Assembly: GCA_936940865.1 (NCBI GenBank)
Contig: CAKZJB010000192.1
Span: 1 to 47,805, forward strand
Length of the DNA: 47,805 nt
Reading direction: 5' to 3'
Origin: an uncultured Asticcacaulis sp.
GTDB taxonomy: Bacteria > Pseudomonadota > Alphaproteobacteria > Caulobacterales > Caulobacteraceae
The notes below the pieces were generated by a model. The model was not told where the DNA came from. It saw only the letters and a list, made by a program, of their open reading frames with translations, and did no database searches. Numbering within the stretch: the stretch's first letter is position 1; each line of letters starts with the position of its first letter. This document shows positions 1 through 7,089 of the stretch, piece by piece. The position numbers were made by a program, and so were the translations under genes.

Positions 1-216
1 GTTGTCGGCTATACCGACACCTCGGGTTCGGCCGCGTACAACATCAAGCTTTCGCAGCGCCGCGCCAGCGCGACGGCCAAGGCCCTGGTCGCCGACGGTG
101 TCGCCAATGCGGATATCTCGGTCAGCTGGAAGGGCGAAACCGACCTGGCCGTGCCGACCGCCGACGGTGTCCGCGAACCGCGCAACCGCCGCGCGACCAT
201 CGACATTCAGTTCTAA
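1..216 (+). CDS. OmpA-family protein, C-terminal end (partial)
   Basis: This is the last 71 codons of a gene whose start lies before the window. The translation opens VVGYTDTSGSAAYN and contains LSQRRA and EPRNRRATIDI, the pattern of the OmpA C-terminal domain (GxTDxxGs, LSxRRA, NRRvei). In this family the domain binds peptidoglycan from the periplasm and anchors an outer-membrane protein or lipoprotein to the cell wall. The upstream part, and so the full domain architecture (barrel, lipoprotein or motor-type), cannot be seen. A GC-rich hairpin follows the stop codon. Confidence 0.85.
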   Translation, partial: VVGYTDTSGSAAYNIKLSQRRASATAKALVADGVANADISVSWKGETDLAVPTADGVREPRNRRATIDIQF

Positions 217-226
217 GCGTAAGGGC

Positions 227-249
227 GCCCGGCCGTGTTTCGGCCGGGC
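227..249 (+). terminator. Hairpin after the OmpA-like gene
   Basis: Arms GCCCGGCCG (227-235) and CGGCCGGGC (241-249) pair perfectly over 9 bp around a TGTTT loop, 10 bases after the stop codon. No run of T follows, so a classical intrinsic terminator is only moderately supported. Confidence 0.45.
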
Positions 250-537
250 TCTCGCCGCACTGCCGGCAAAATTGTGGTGACGCGTAGCGTACAGGCTGCT
301 AAGACAGTAACCATGTTGCGTCCGGAGCCAGGGCAGATCGCAGGATCAGCATTGTCCGGTTCCAATACTTCACAAGTTCCAGTAGCCGCAGCGTTTTTGG
401 CGGCGAAGACAGGCTTGTCGGCGGCGTTCATTTTTGTCGCGCGGTTGAATTGGCTGGCTTGTACTTTTTGATATTCGTTTCCCGTGACCCTAAGGGCGCG
501 GCGGGCATTTTTGATATTTATTTGATTGGGGATTGCT
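250..537. other. Intergenic stretch before the polysaccharide locus
   Basis: No convincing gene is visible between the OmpA-like gene and the sugar transferase. The second half becomes T-rich and contains the 11-base word TTTTTGATATT twice (465-475 and 508-518), 43 bases apart in direct orientation, the second copy 20 bases before the start codon. This is where a promoter for the locus would be expected, but no clear -35/-10 pair could be assigned. Confidence 0.4.
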
Positions 538-1251
538 ATGCTTCATGTGGATGCAGGGGTGCTTAAGTCCGGGCAGATGAGGGACACGCAGGGCATCGGT
601 CCGCAACCGGTCGTCCGCCGGGAGTTCACTCAAGCCACGGTGTCGGAGCGCGTGATCCGTCTTCTCGATATTGTCATCAGCCTTGCCGTTCTGATTTTCT
701 TCTTCCCGGTCCTTGCCATCGTCGCCATTGCCGTCAAGCTTCAGGATAACGGTCCGGTCTTTTTCGGTCATACGCGCATCGGCTGCCATGGCCAGGAATT
801 CAAGTGCTTCAAGTTCCGCAGCATGCTGGTCGACGCCGAGGCGCGCCTGCAGCGCCTGCTGGAAGCCGATGCAGACGCCCGCGCCGAGTGGGCCAGGGAT
901 CACAAGCTGAAGAACGATCCGCGCATCACCGCATTCGGCCTGCTCCTGCGCAAGACCAGCATCGACGAACTTCCGCAGCTGTGGAATGTGCTCCGCGGCG
1001 ATATGAGCCTGGTCGGACCCCGCCCGATCGTGCGCACCGAAATCCGCAAATACGGCAAATCCTTCCGTCAATATGCGTCGGTTCGTCCGGGCCTGACCGG
1101 TCTTTGGCAGGTCGCCGGCCGCAACGACGTTTCCTATACGCGCCGCGTGGCCATGGATCGCCTGTTTTCGCGCCGCAAGAGCGTCAGCCTTTACCTCTAC
1201 ATCCTGTTCATGACCGTTCCGGCGGTGCTGATGCAACGCGGGTCGTACTGA
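538..1251 (+). CDS. Undecaprenyl-phosphate sugar-1-phosphate transferase
   Basis: Bacterial sugar transferase, the initiating enzyme of Wzy-dependent polysaccharide synthesis; it moves a sugar-1-phosphate from a nucleotide sugar to undecaprenyl phosphate at the inner membrane. The 237-residue protein has a single hydrophobic segment near residues 40-62, so it is the short one-helix form of the family. It then shows [42 protein letters not shown] and [10 protein letters not shown], the full set of family motifs. The ATG at 538 was chosen because GGGGA precedes it by about six bases; an in-frame TTG lies at 526. It resembles PssY/HfsE of Caulobacter, but which sugar it uses and which paralogue it is cannot be read from sequence alone. 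A strong terminator follows. Confidence 0.93.
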   Translation: MLHVDAGVLKSGQMRDTQGIGPQPVVRREFTQATVSERVIRLLDIVISLAVLIFFFPVLAIVAIAVKLQDNGPVFFGHTRIGCHGQEFKCFKFRSMLVDAEARLQRLLEADADARAEWARDHKLKNDPRITAFGLLLRKTSIDELPQLWNVLRGDMSLVGPRPIVRTEIRKYGKSFRQYASVRPGLTGLWQVAGRNDVSYTRRVAMDRLFSRRKSVSLYLYILFMTVPAVLMQRGSY

Positions 1252-1279
1252 CGCTTTCACAAAAGTGTATAAGCTTCTT

Positions 1280-1313
1280 AAGCCGCCGTTATAGTCACGG
1301 CGGCTTTATTTTT
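1280..1313 (+). terminator. Intrinsic terminator after the sugar transferase
   Basis: Perfect 10-bp stem AAGCCGCCGT (1280-1289) / ACGGCGGCTT (1297-1306) with a 7-base loop, running into TTATTTTT. This is a textbook intrinsic terminator, so the downstream protease gene probably has its own promoter. Confidence 0.9.
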
Positions 1314-1451
1314 ACCTGAATCCACACACGTTAATTTGAAATAAACCATAAAGACTTGTAGTAAACGTGAATTAACCGTTAGCATAATTGAATATTTAAG
1401 CATACTCTTTATTCGTTAATTCAAATCTCTGTGGAAGGATAGGCGTCGAAA
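1314..1451 (+). promoter_or_regulatory. AT-rich promoter region before the cysteine protease gene
   Basis: About 130 bases are strikingly AT-rich compared with the surrounding genes. TTAACCGTTAG occurs at 1372-1382, and the same 11-mer recurs before divL at 26465-26475. TTAA words at 1331, 1372, 1396 and 1416 resemble CtrA half-sites, but none has the full TTAA-N7-TTAA spacing. GGAAGGAT at 1433-1440 may serve as a ribosome-binding site. Confidence 0.45.
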
Positions 1452-1466
1452 GTGAGGCCTATCGTT

Positions 1467-2678
1467 ATGCGCTTTTCCGATTGTGCTGCTCTGGTTCCGA
1501 CGCTCGCGAAGCTGGGCGTGGCCGCATCCCTGCTCGGTCTCGGGGCCTGTTCCACGGTTAATTCGACGGCATCGCTGGATAGACCCGGCATGGCATCGGC
1601 CAGGGCTCCCGTCCTTGCGCAGGGCGTGGTCCGCGAAGCCGGGGGTGAGGCCCCGCGCCGCATAGCCATTTCCGGCGGCATGCGCTCCGACGCCATGCCC
1701 TACGGCGACCGCACCCCGGCGCCGATGGGTTTCCTTGAAATGTGCTCACGCTCTCCGATGGACTGCTCGCATTCGGCCCAGTACGATCCGCAACGCATCC
1801 GCACCCTTGCGCGCGAAGGGCTGGTGGTCCGTTACCAGATCGCCATGACCGGACGCGATCCCAATGCGGACGTTCCGGATATCCAGGTTGCCGCCACGGG
1901 CCAGTCTCCGGTCGCCACGGCCGGGCAAGCGCCGCAGATCGACCGTGCGGCCGTGGTCGGCGGCTTCGTCAACGGCGGCATTCATCGCCTGGGCGGTTAT
2001 CTGAAGGTGCCGGCCGACACGTCTTCCGACGATAAGGCGCCGGCCGGCAGCGACGGTCCCGTGCCGGGGGTCGTCGCTTCGGACATGCGTCCCGCACTGA
2101 CCTGGGGTGCCAAGGCTTTGACCCGGCAAACGGAAGCCCTGCAAGCCCTGCCGGCAACGGCAGCCGACAGCGAAGCCGGCCTTGTCGCGGCTGCCGCGCA
2201 GGAACCGTCGCAGGACTACGTCCGGATCGCCATGGACGGCGGTACGCTGAACCTGCTGCGCGCGGTCAACGACCAGGTCAACAGCCTGATGCGCGCCGCG
2301 ACCGATATCCAGAACTACGGGGTGGCCGACTACTGGAACGATCCGGTTCTTGTCCGGGGCGTCCGTGGCGACTGCGAGGATTTCGCGCTCGAAAAGCGCC
2401 GTATGCTGGTCGAACACGGCGTTCCCGCCGCGGCGCTGAGCATCGCCATCGTCCGGACGCGCCTGGGTGAGGAGCATGCCGTTCTGGTCGTCACGACCGA
2501 CGCCGGCGACTACGTGCTCGACAACCTCACCTACGATGTCCGTCCGTGGCGTCGCGCCGGCTACACCTGGGTCGCCCGTCAGGGACCGGGGGACGACCTT
2601 GCCTGGGTGTCGCTTGCGCCCGCCAATGCGGCGGCCCCATCACGGCCGGCGACGGTCTATGTAGCCAACGCCCGATGA
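1467..2678 (+). CDS. Transglutaminase-like cysteine protease lipoprotein (BTLCP family)
   Basis: Predicted periplasmic cysteine peptidase of the bacterial transglutaminase-like family, to which LapG belongs. The catalytic triad is visible: Cys303 in GDCEDFAL, His337 in EEHAVL and Asp352 in VLDNLTYDVRPW. The N-terminus is a lipoprotein signal ending LGLGAC with Cys28 as the lipidated residue; Ser at +2 suggests outer-membrane sorting. Residues 30-240 are low in recognisable features. The ATG at 1467 has GAGG nine bases upstream, and an in-frame GTG at 1452 is an alternative that would lengthen the signal peptide by five residues. Its place in a polysaccharide locus suggests a role in trimming surface or export proteins. 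The target is unknown and no LapA-like adhesin or LapD is present in the window. Confidence 0.85.
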   Translation: MRFSDCAALVPTLAKLGVAASLLGLGACSTVNSTASLDRPGMASARAPVLAQGVVREAGGEAPRRIAISGGMRSDAMPYGDRTPAPMGFLEMCSRSPMDCSHSAQYDPQRIRTLAREGLVVRYQIAMTGRDPNADVPDIQVAATGQSPVATAGQAPQIDRAAVVGGFVNGGIHRLGGYLKVPADTSSDDKAPAGSDGPVPGVVASDMRPALTWGAKALTRQTEALQALPATAADSEAGLVAAAAQEPSQDYVRIAMDGGTLNLLRAVNDQVNSLMRAATDIQNYGVADYWNDPVLVRGVRGDCEDFALEKRRMLVEHGVPAAALSIAIVRTRLGEEHAVLVVTTDAGDYVLDNLTYDVRPWRRAGYTWVARQGPGDDLAWVSLAPANAAAPSRPATVYVANAR

Positions 2679-2720
2679 CTGTGCTACGCGCGGATTTGGT
2701 TCCACCATATCCGCCCGGGC

Positions 2721-2761
2721 TTTAGACTCAGTAAGGCGCCAGCGTCCCTATTGAGTCTGAA
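2721..2761. promoter_or_regulatory. Inverted repeat carrying two GANTC sites
   Basis: Arms TTTAGACTCAGTA (2721-2733) and TATTGAGTCTGAA (2749-2761) match in 11 of 13 positions as an inverted repeat; the inner AGACTCA/TGAGTCT pairs perfectly. Each arm contains a GANTC word (GACTC, GAGTC), the CcrM methylation target in Caulobacterales. It lies 26 bases before the next start codon. It may be a methylation-sensitive operator or a weak terminator of the preceding gene. Confidence 0.45.
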
Positions 2762-2787
2762 ATTCGCCTGAGGCCTATATCAAAAGC

Positions 2788-3405
2788 ATGCGAATTTCAG
2801 AATCGGGACACCAGGGCATGGCTGAAACTCGAATTCATGCAGGGGCGGCCAGACTTACCCTGGCGGCCGTATCGCTGGCGGTCGCCGTGGCCTGCGGACT
2901 GGGCGCCTGGCAAATGGCGGCGCCCCTGTCGGCGCCGGCGATCTTTCCGTTTTCGGAGACCTTTTACGTCCGGTCCGTATCTGCCCGCCAGCCGCAGGAG
3001 GCCGTCCGGTGGGCCGCGCGCGCGACCGAAGTCGCTCCGGCGCGGCCGGAAAACTGGCTTCTTCTCGCCCATGCCTGTCATACGGCCGACGGCTATTTGT
3101 CGCCCCGCGTCGTCGCGGCGATACGCAGATCCTACGCCGTGGGCGCGCTTTCGCCGAACGCGCACGAATGGCGTCTCGCCTACGTCTATACCAACTGGGG
3201 CGCCATGCCCCGCGATATCCAGATTTCGGCCCGCAACGAGATTCTGACCTATTCGACGCGCGGCGCCGGCAAAGCCTATCTGCGCAAGCTCCTGGCCATG
3301 ACGACCGATCCGGATGCCCGTCTGGGACTGGGCGCGCTGATGCTCAGGCGTCAGGCGGAAGATCAGGTGCGCGACTTCGAGACCCGCCGCAATTCCGCCC
3401 GTTAG
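2788..3405 (+). CDS. Membrane-anchored protein of unknown function, helical-repeat-like
   Basis: No family was recognised with certainty. The 205-residue protein has one hydrophobic segment near residues 22-48, which would anchor it in the inner membrane with the rest periplasmic. The remainder looks helical: EAVRWAARATEVAPARPENW is typical of a tetratricopeptide-like unit, and RLAYVYTNWGAMP fits a further helix pair. It may be a scaffold for other proteins of the polysaccharide locus, but that is inference from position only. The start is uncertain: ATG 2788 gives the longest form, while ATG 2818 is also possible and is preceded by GGGACACCAGGGC. Confidence 0.7.
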   Translation: MRISESGHQGMAETRIHAGAARLTLAAVSLAVAVACGLGAWQMAAPLSAPAIFPFSETFYVRSVSARQPQEAVRWAARATEVAPARPENWLLLAHACHTADGYLSPRVVAAIRRSYAVGALSPNAHEWRLAYVYTNWGAMPRDIQISARNEILTYSTRGAGKAYLRKLLAMTTDPDARLGLGALMLRRQAEDQVRDFETRRNSAR

Positions 3406-3509
3406 GCATGGAAAATTGTGCCCGACTGCGGCATGGCACGAATCTCGCTTGTTATGTGCACTGCAACAGAATATTGTGCCATATTATTTGAAGCTATTGA
3501 TTGATCGCG

Positions 3510-4274
3510 ATGCTCGCAGCATTGAAGTCCCTTTTGAAGCCGTCAGAAAGCGTCCGGCCGTCGACGATCGGCCGGTTGACCTATGCTATCGGCGATATTC
3601 ACGGCCGCGACGACCTCTTTGCCAGGATGCTCGAGCGTATCCGTGCGGACAGCGAGTTGCAGGGCGAGCGGCCGGTGATTGTGCTCCTCGGCGACTATGT
3701 CGATCGCGGCGTCTCGTCTCGTGAGGTCCTGGACCGCATTCTCGATCTGGAGCGCTCGGACTGGTGCGATGTTGTCGTGCTGTTGGGAAACCATGAAGAA
3801 ACGCTTCTCAACTTCCTGTCCGACGCGTCGTGCGGGCCGACCTGGGTAGAGTACGGCGCCGGGCCCACGCTGGCCTCGTACGGGGTCCAGGCGCCGATGA
3901 TGCGCACGGATATCGAGGCCTGGGAGCAGGTCCGTGAAGATCTGGCGGCGACCATTCCCGCGCCGCATGTCGATTTGCTGAGACGCATGCGCCTGACCTA
4001 TCGCGACGGCGACTATTTGTTCGTCCATGCCGGCGTTCGCCCGGACGTGCCCCTGGAGGCGCAGGGCGCGGAGGATTTCCTTTGGATTCGCGGCGCCTTT
4101 CTCCAGGCGAAGCGGGCCTGCGACTATGTCGTCGTTCACGGTCATACCCCGGCCGAGGCGGCGGCGAACGACCGCTGGCGGGTGGGGCTCGATACGGGCG
4201 CCTATGCGACCGGGACGCTGACGGCGATGCGGTTTAAAGATGAGTCACGTTTTTTGATGGACGTACGGATCTAA
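3510..4274 (+). CDS. PPP-family metallophosphatase (Ser/Thr/Tyr protein phosphatase-like)
   Basis: Calcineurin-like phosphoesterase with the full PPP signature: GDIHG (28-32), GDYVDRG (61-67), GNHE (93-96), VHAG near 172 and HGHT near 210, which together supply the two-metal site. The 254-residue length fits bacterial PPP protein phosphatases such as PrpA/PrpB; diadenosine tetraphosphatase (ApaH) is a relative but usually shows a different C-terminus. No signal peptide is seen, so it is cytosolic. The gene sits in the polysaccharide locus upstream of a tyrosine autokinase, and no Wzb-type phosphatase is visible, so it may be the opposing phosphatase (inference). ATG 3510 is chosen; an in-frame TTG lies at 3501, and neither has a strong ribosome-binding site. 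Confidence 0.88.
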   Translation: MLAALKSLLKPSESVRPSTIGRLTYAIGDIHGRDDLFARMLERIRADSELQGERPVIVLLGDYVDRGVSSREVLDRILDLERSDWCDVVVLLGNHEETLLNFLSDASCGPTWVEYGAGPTLASYGVQAPMMRTDIEAWEQVREDLAATIPAPHVDLLRRMRLTYRDGDYLFVHAGVRPDVPLEAQGAEDFLWIRGAFLQAKRACDYVVVHGHTPAEAAANDRWRVGLDTGAYATGTLTAMRFKDESRFLMDVRI

Positions 4275-4382
4275 GCCCCGGCTAACGCGTTGGCGAACCC
4301 CAAAGAATATTGTAAATTGGCCATTAATACATTTTGAAGCGTGAAATTGGTGAGAACAAAGGTTTTAAAGAGGTCGGACAAG

Positions 4383-5024
4383 ATGAAGAAGGCTGTATCT
4401 GGTACGTTTGTCCTGGGCGTTTCGGCGGCGACGATGCTGTTTTTGCAATCGGCCGCAATGGCGCAGGTTCCGACGCCCCCGCAGCCCCTGCCGACGATGG
4501 TCCCGCCGCAGCCCGCGGCGGCTGCGACGGCCGTTTCGGCGGCGCCGGTGGCCAACAGCGCCATCTATACCTATCGTCTTTCGGCGGGCGACAAGCTGAG
4601 CATCGCCGTCTTCGGCGAGCCGGATCTCGGCGGCGCCTTCACGGTCACGGGCGAAGGCAAGATTGCCGCGCCGCTGATCGGCGATGTCTATGTGCTTGGG
4701 ATGAGCGCCAGCGAAGTCCAGGCGACCCTGGAGGCGCGGTATCGCCAGGGTTATCTCAAGGACCCCAAGGTCCAGGTCCAGTTTACCAGCTATCGTCCGT
4801 TTTATATTCTGGGTGAAGTCAAGACGCCCGGAGAATATCCCTACGATTCCGGTATGACCGTGGTGAAGGCCGTTGCTCTGGCGCAAGGTTTTACCTATCG
4901 CGCGGACCAGAAGAAGGTGTATATTAAACACGTTAACGACACCAAGGAAATCCAGGTGCCGTTAACCTCTACTCAGACGGTCGAGCCTGGTGATACCATT
5001 CGTATAGCCGAGCGTTACTTTTAA
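4383..5024 (+). CDS. Wza-like polysaccharide export protein
   Basis: Polysaccharide biosynthesis/export protein of the Wza/KpsD group, which forms the periplasmic and outer-membrane exit channel. A signal peptide ends AAMAQ (about residue 28) and a Pro/Ala-rich linker follows. The export domain begins YRLSAGDKLSIAVFGEPDLGG with GKIAAPLIGDVYVLGMSASE after it, and an SLBB-type domain begins YILGEVKTPGEYPY. At 213 residues it is short: one SLBB domain, and no extra C-terminal helix of the kind by which full-length Wza crosses the outer membrane. No lipobox cysteine is visible, unlike many homologues. Start chosen at ATG 4383 because AAAGAGG lies nine bases upstream and a clean signal peptide begins there. 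The beta-barrel protein encoded downstream may complete the channel (inference). Confidence 0.92.
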   Translation: MKKAVSGTFVLGVSAATMLFLQSAAMAQVPTPPQPLPTMVPPQPAAAATAVSAAPVANSAIYTYRLSAGDKLSIAVFGEPDLGGAFTVTGEGKIAAPLIGDVYVLGMSASEVQATLEARYRQGYLKDPKVQVQFTSYRPFYILGEVKTPGEYPYDSGMTVVKAVALAQGFTYRADQKKVYIKHVNDTKEIQVPLTSTQTVEPGDTIRIAERYF

Positions 5025-5143
5025 GCATCAATTCCGCGCGGAAATACCGGTTTTTGTGCGGGTGCGATATGAATTTGTTGTTATAGCTTGAAACATCAAT
5101 CGATGTGTGCATTTTGAACTCAGGGTTTTATGTGGAGGTTGGT

Positions 5144-5617
5144 ATGAAAAAACTGGTTCTCGTGTGTGGGGCGGCACTCCTGGCTTTCGCTCCGATGACG
5201 TCGACGGTGGCGTGGGCCGCCAAGACGACTGTCAATGAAGCAACCGCGAATGCGCTTGCCGATCAATTCGTGGCTGCCGCCAAGGCGGCCGAAGCGTCCG
5301 CCAAGTCGGGCGGCAAATCCGGCGACGAACTGCGCGCGGCCATCGTCGCGGCCATCGAGTCGTCGGTCGAGCAAGCCGTTTCGCAAGGCAATACCGGCGC
5401 CGATATTTCGGCTGCCCTGGTTCGCGGCGGTAATACTCCGGGTATCTCGGCCGATGTCGCCGCGGCTTTCGGCGTCGTCCAGGCCCAGCTCGCCTCGCTT
5501 CTCGAAAAGAACGGCCCGGGCGTAACTTCGGGCGCCGGCGGTGGTGCGGGCGGCGTTGGTACGCCGACTCCGCCGTCGCCGTCTGTTGCCGGCACGGGTT
5601 ATGTCAGCGGCAGCTGA
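5144..5617 (+). CDS. Small secreted Ala/Gly-rich protein of unknown function
   Basis: Not recognised. The 157-residue product has a signal peptide (MKKLVLVCGAALLAFAPMTS, cleavage near VAWAA). A helical, alanine-rich middle (about residues 26-120) follows, with repeated ADQFVAAAKAAE-type patterns, and the tail is made mostly of Gly, Pro, Thr and Ser. A strong GGAGG six bases before ATG 5144 sets the start. It lies between the export protein and the outer-membrane barrel of the polysaccharide locus, so it probably works in the periplasm or at the cell surface with them. A UUCG-loop terminator follows immediately. Confidence 0.8.
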   Translation: MKKLVLVCGAALLAFAPMTSTVAWAAKTTVNEATANALADQFVAAAKAAEASAKSGGKSGDELRAAIVAAIESSVEQAVSQGNTGADISAALVRGGNTPGISADVAAAFGVVQAQLASLLEKNGPGVTSGAGGGAGGVGTPTPPSPSVAGTGYVSGS

Positions 5618-5628
5618 GTCCTGATTTA

Positions 5629-5658
5629 ATGCCGGCGCTTCGGCGCCGGCATCTTTTC
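5629..5658 (+). terminator. UUCG-loop intrinsic terminator
   Basis: Perfect 10-bp stem ATGCCGGCGC (5629-5638) / GCGCCGGCAT (5643-5652) closed by a TTCG tetraloop and followed by CTTTT. It should stop or attenuate transcription between the small secreted protein and the barrel gene. Confidence 0.88.
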
Positions 5659-5720
5659 GTATCTTATTTTTAACGCACCATTTCCTTCGCGCGAGCTTTT
5701 GCGTGTAATGGGGGTTTCAT

Positions 5721-6995
5721 ATGTTATCTAAATCTGCGCTCCTGGTTGCCACGGCTGCCGTTCCGGCTTTCCTGATTGCCGGCGAGGCGTCCGCCCAAAG
5801 CACCTCCAACTTTGCCCGTGACCGCAACGTCTCCGTTACCGAACGTATTCCCGCCGGTTACGAACCCCTCGGGCTGCGGGTTGGTGCGTTCAACGTCTCT
5901 CCTACCCTGGGGATCGGCGCCGAGGCCAACGACAACATCTATTACACCAGCCAGGGCAAGACGCATGACATGATCTACAGCGTCGCGCCGGCGATCAGCG
6001 TCACGACCGACTGGAGCCGCCATGCGCTGACGGCCAAGATCAACACGCAGTACAACGCCTTCGCCAAGCACTCGGAAGAAAACACCTTCTTCTGGGACGC
6101 AGGGCTGGGTGGCCGTCTCGATATTCACGGCCATTCGTTCGCCACCGCGGGTGTCGATTTCAGCCGCAACTACGAGCCGCGCTACAGCCCGAACTCGCTG
6201 ACCAGCAGCCTGGCCAACGACCCGGCCAAGCCGATCAAGTTCGACGTCGAGCAGTTCAATTCGGGTCTTCACCTCGAAGGCAATCGCCTGCTCGTCACCC
6301 TGGGCGCCGACTATGCCAACTACAACTATTTCGATGTACGGGCCAACAACGGCGGCCTGATCGACCAGGACATCCGTGACTATCACTGGTGGAGCTGGAC
6401 GACGCGCGCCGACTACGCCATCAGCCCCGATACCTCGATCTACCTGGTCTATATCGGCAACGACCGCAAGTATCGCGTCAGCGACACGCACGACTCCCAC
6501 GGTTACAATGTCGGCATCGGCGCCAGCCTCGACCTGACCAACCTGATCCGTGGCGATTTCGACGTCGGCTCGATCAAGCAGACCTACAAGAACGGCGCCT
6601 ACAAGCCGATCACCGGCACCTCGTTCAACGCGAACATCCAGTACTTCCCGACCGAACTGACGACCGTGTCGTTCAACGCCTCGACCTCGGTTCAGGAAAC
6701 GCCCGACCAGCTGGCTTCGGGCTACCTGCAAAGCGGTACGGGCCTTCGTGTCGACCATGAACTGTTGCGCGACCTGCGGCTGTTCGCGGGTGTCAGCATG
6801 ACGGAAGACAAGTACAAGGGTGAAGACCGCAAGGACAACATCCACGGCATCAACCTTGGCGCCAACTATCTGTTCTCGCGCAACCTGAGCCTCAAGGCCC
6901 AGTATCAGTACAACAAGTTGTCCTCGCGCGGATCGGCGGCGATCCGTTCTTACGAAGACAATCTGTTCAGCGTTACGCTCGGCCTGCAATATTAA
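5721..6995 (+). CDS. Outer-membrane beta-barrel protein of the polysaccharide locus
   Basis: Predicted outer-membrane barrel of 424 residues. The signal peptide ends EASAQ (about residue 26). The rest is alternating strand-like sequence rich in Tyr, Asn, Asp and Thr, such as KINTQYNAFAKHSEENTF, FATAGVDFSRNYEPRY and LKAQYQYNKLSS, and it ends LFSVTLGLQY with a terminal aromatic residue, as barrel proteins do. This matches the BBP2-type barrels that commonly accompany exopolysaccharide loci. Its exact role is not known; a secretion pore or a partner for the short Wza-like protein is plausible. The ATG at 5721 has a G-rich ribosome-binding site (GGGGG) about seven bases upstream. Confidence 0.87.
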   Translation: MLSKSALLVATAAVPAFLIAGEASAQSTSNFARDRNVSVTERIPAGYEPLGLRVGAFNVSPTLGIGAEANDNIYYTSQGKTHDMIYSVAPAISVTTDWSRHALTAKINTQYNAFAKHSEENTFFWDAGLGGRLDIHGHSFATAGVDFSRNYEPRYSPNSLTSSLANDPAKPIKFDVEQFNSGLHLEGNRLLVTLGADYANYNYFDVRANNGGLIDQDIRDYHWWSWTTRADYAISPDTSIYLVYIGNDRKYRVSDTHDSHGYNVGIGASLDLTNLIRGDFDVGSIKQTYKNGAYKPITGTSFNANIQYFPTELTTVSFNASTSVQETPDQLASGYLQSGTGLRVDHELLRDLRLFAGVSMTEDKYKGEDRKDNIHGINLGANYLFSRNLSLKAQYQYNKLSSRGSAAIRSYEDNLFSVTLGLQY

Positions 6996-7021
6996 GCAAT
7001 ACGCAACTGTTGATTTGATAG

Positions 7022-7061
7022 TGCTGTCCGCGGGGTATTCCAGGCTTGTGGACAGCATTTT
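7022..7061 (+). terminator. Terminator-like inverted repeat before the tyrosine kinase gene
   Basis: TGCTGTCC (7022-7029) and GGACAGCA (7050-7057) pair perfectly over 8 bp around a 20-base loop, followed by TTTT. It is weaker than the other terminators in the locus because of the long loop; attenuation is possible. Confidence 0.6.
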
Positions 7062-7089
7062 CTGCATTTAACGCCCCGGCGATTTTGGT

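Noticed and set aside
5032-5043. TTCCGCGCGGAA palindrome as a terminator of the export gene
   Set aside because: It cannot form a stable hairpin (four pairs around GCGC) and has no T-run; it may simply be chance in GC-rich DNA.
5724-7067. Open frame of 447 codons on the minus strand over the barrel gene
   Set aside because: It is the antisense shadow of a well-supported gene; its translation is rich in Val/Asp/Gly/Arg without motifs or a ribosome-binding site, as GC-rich codon bias produces.
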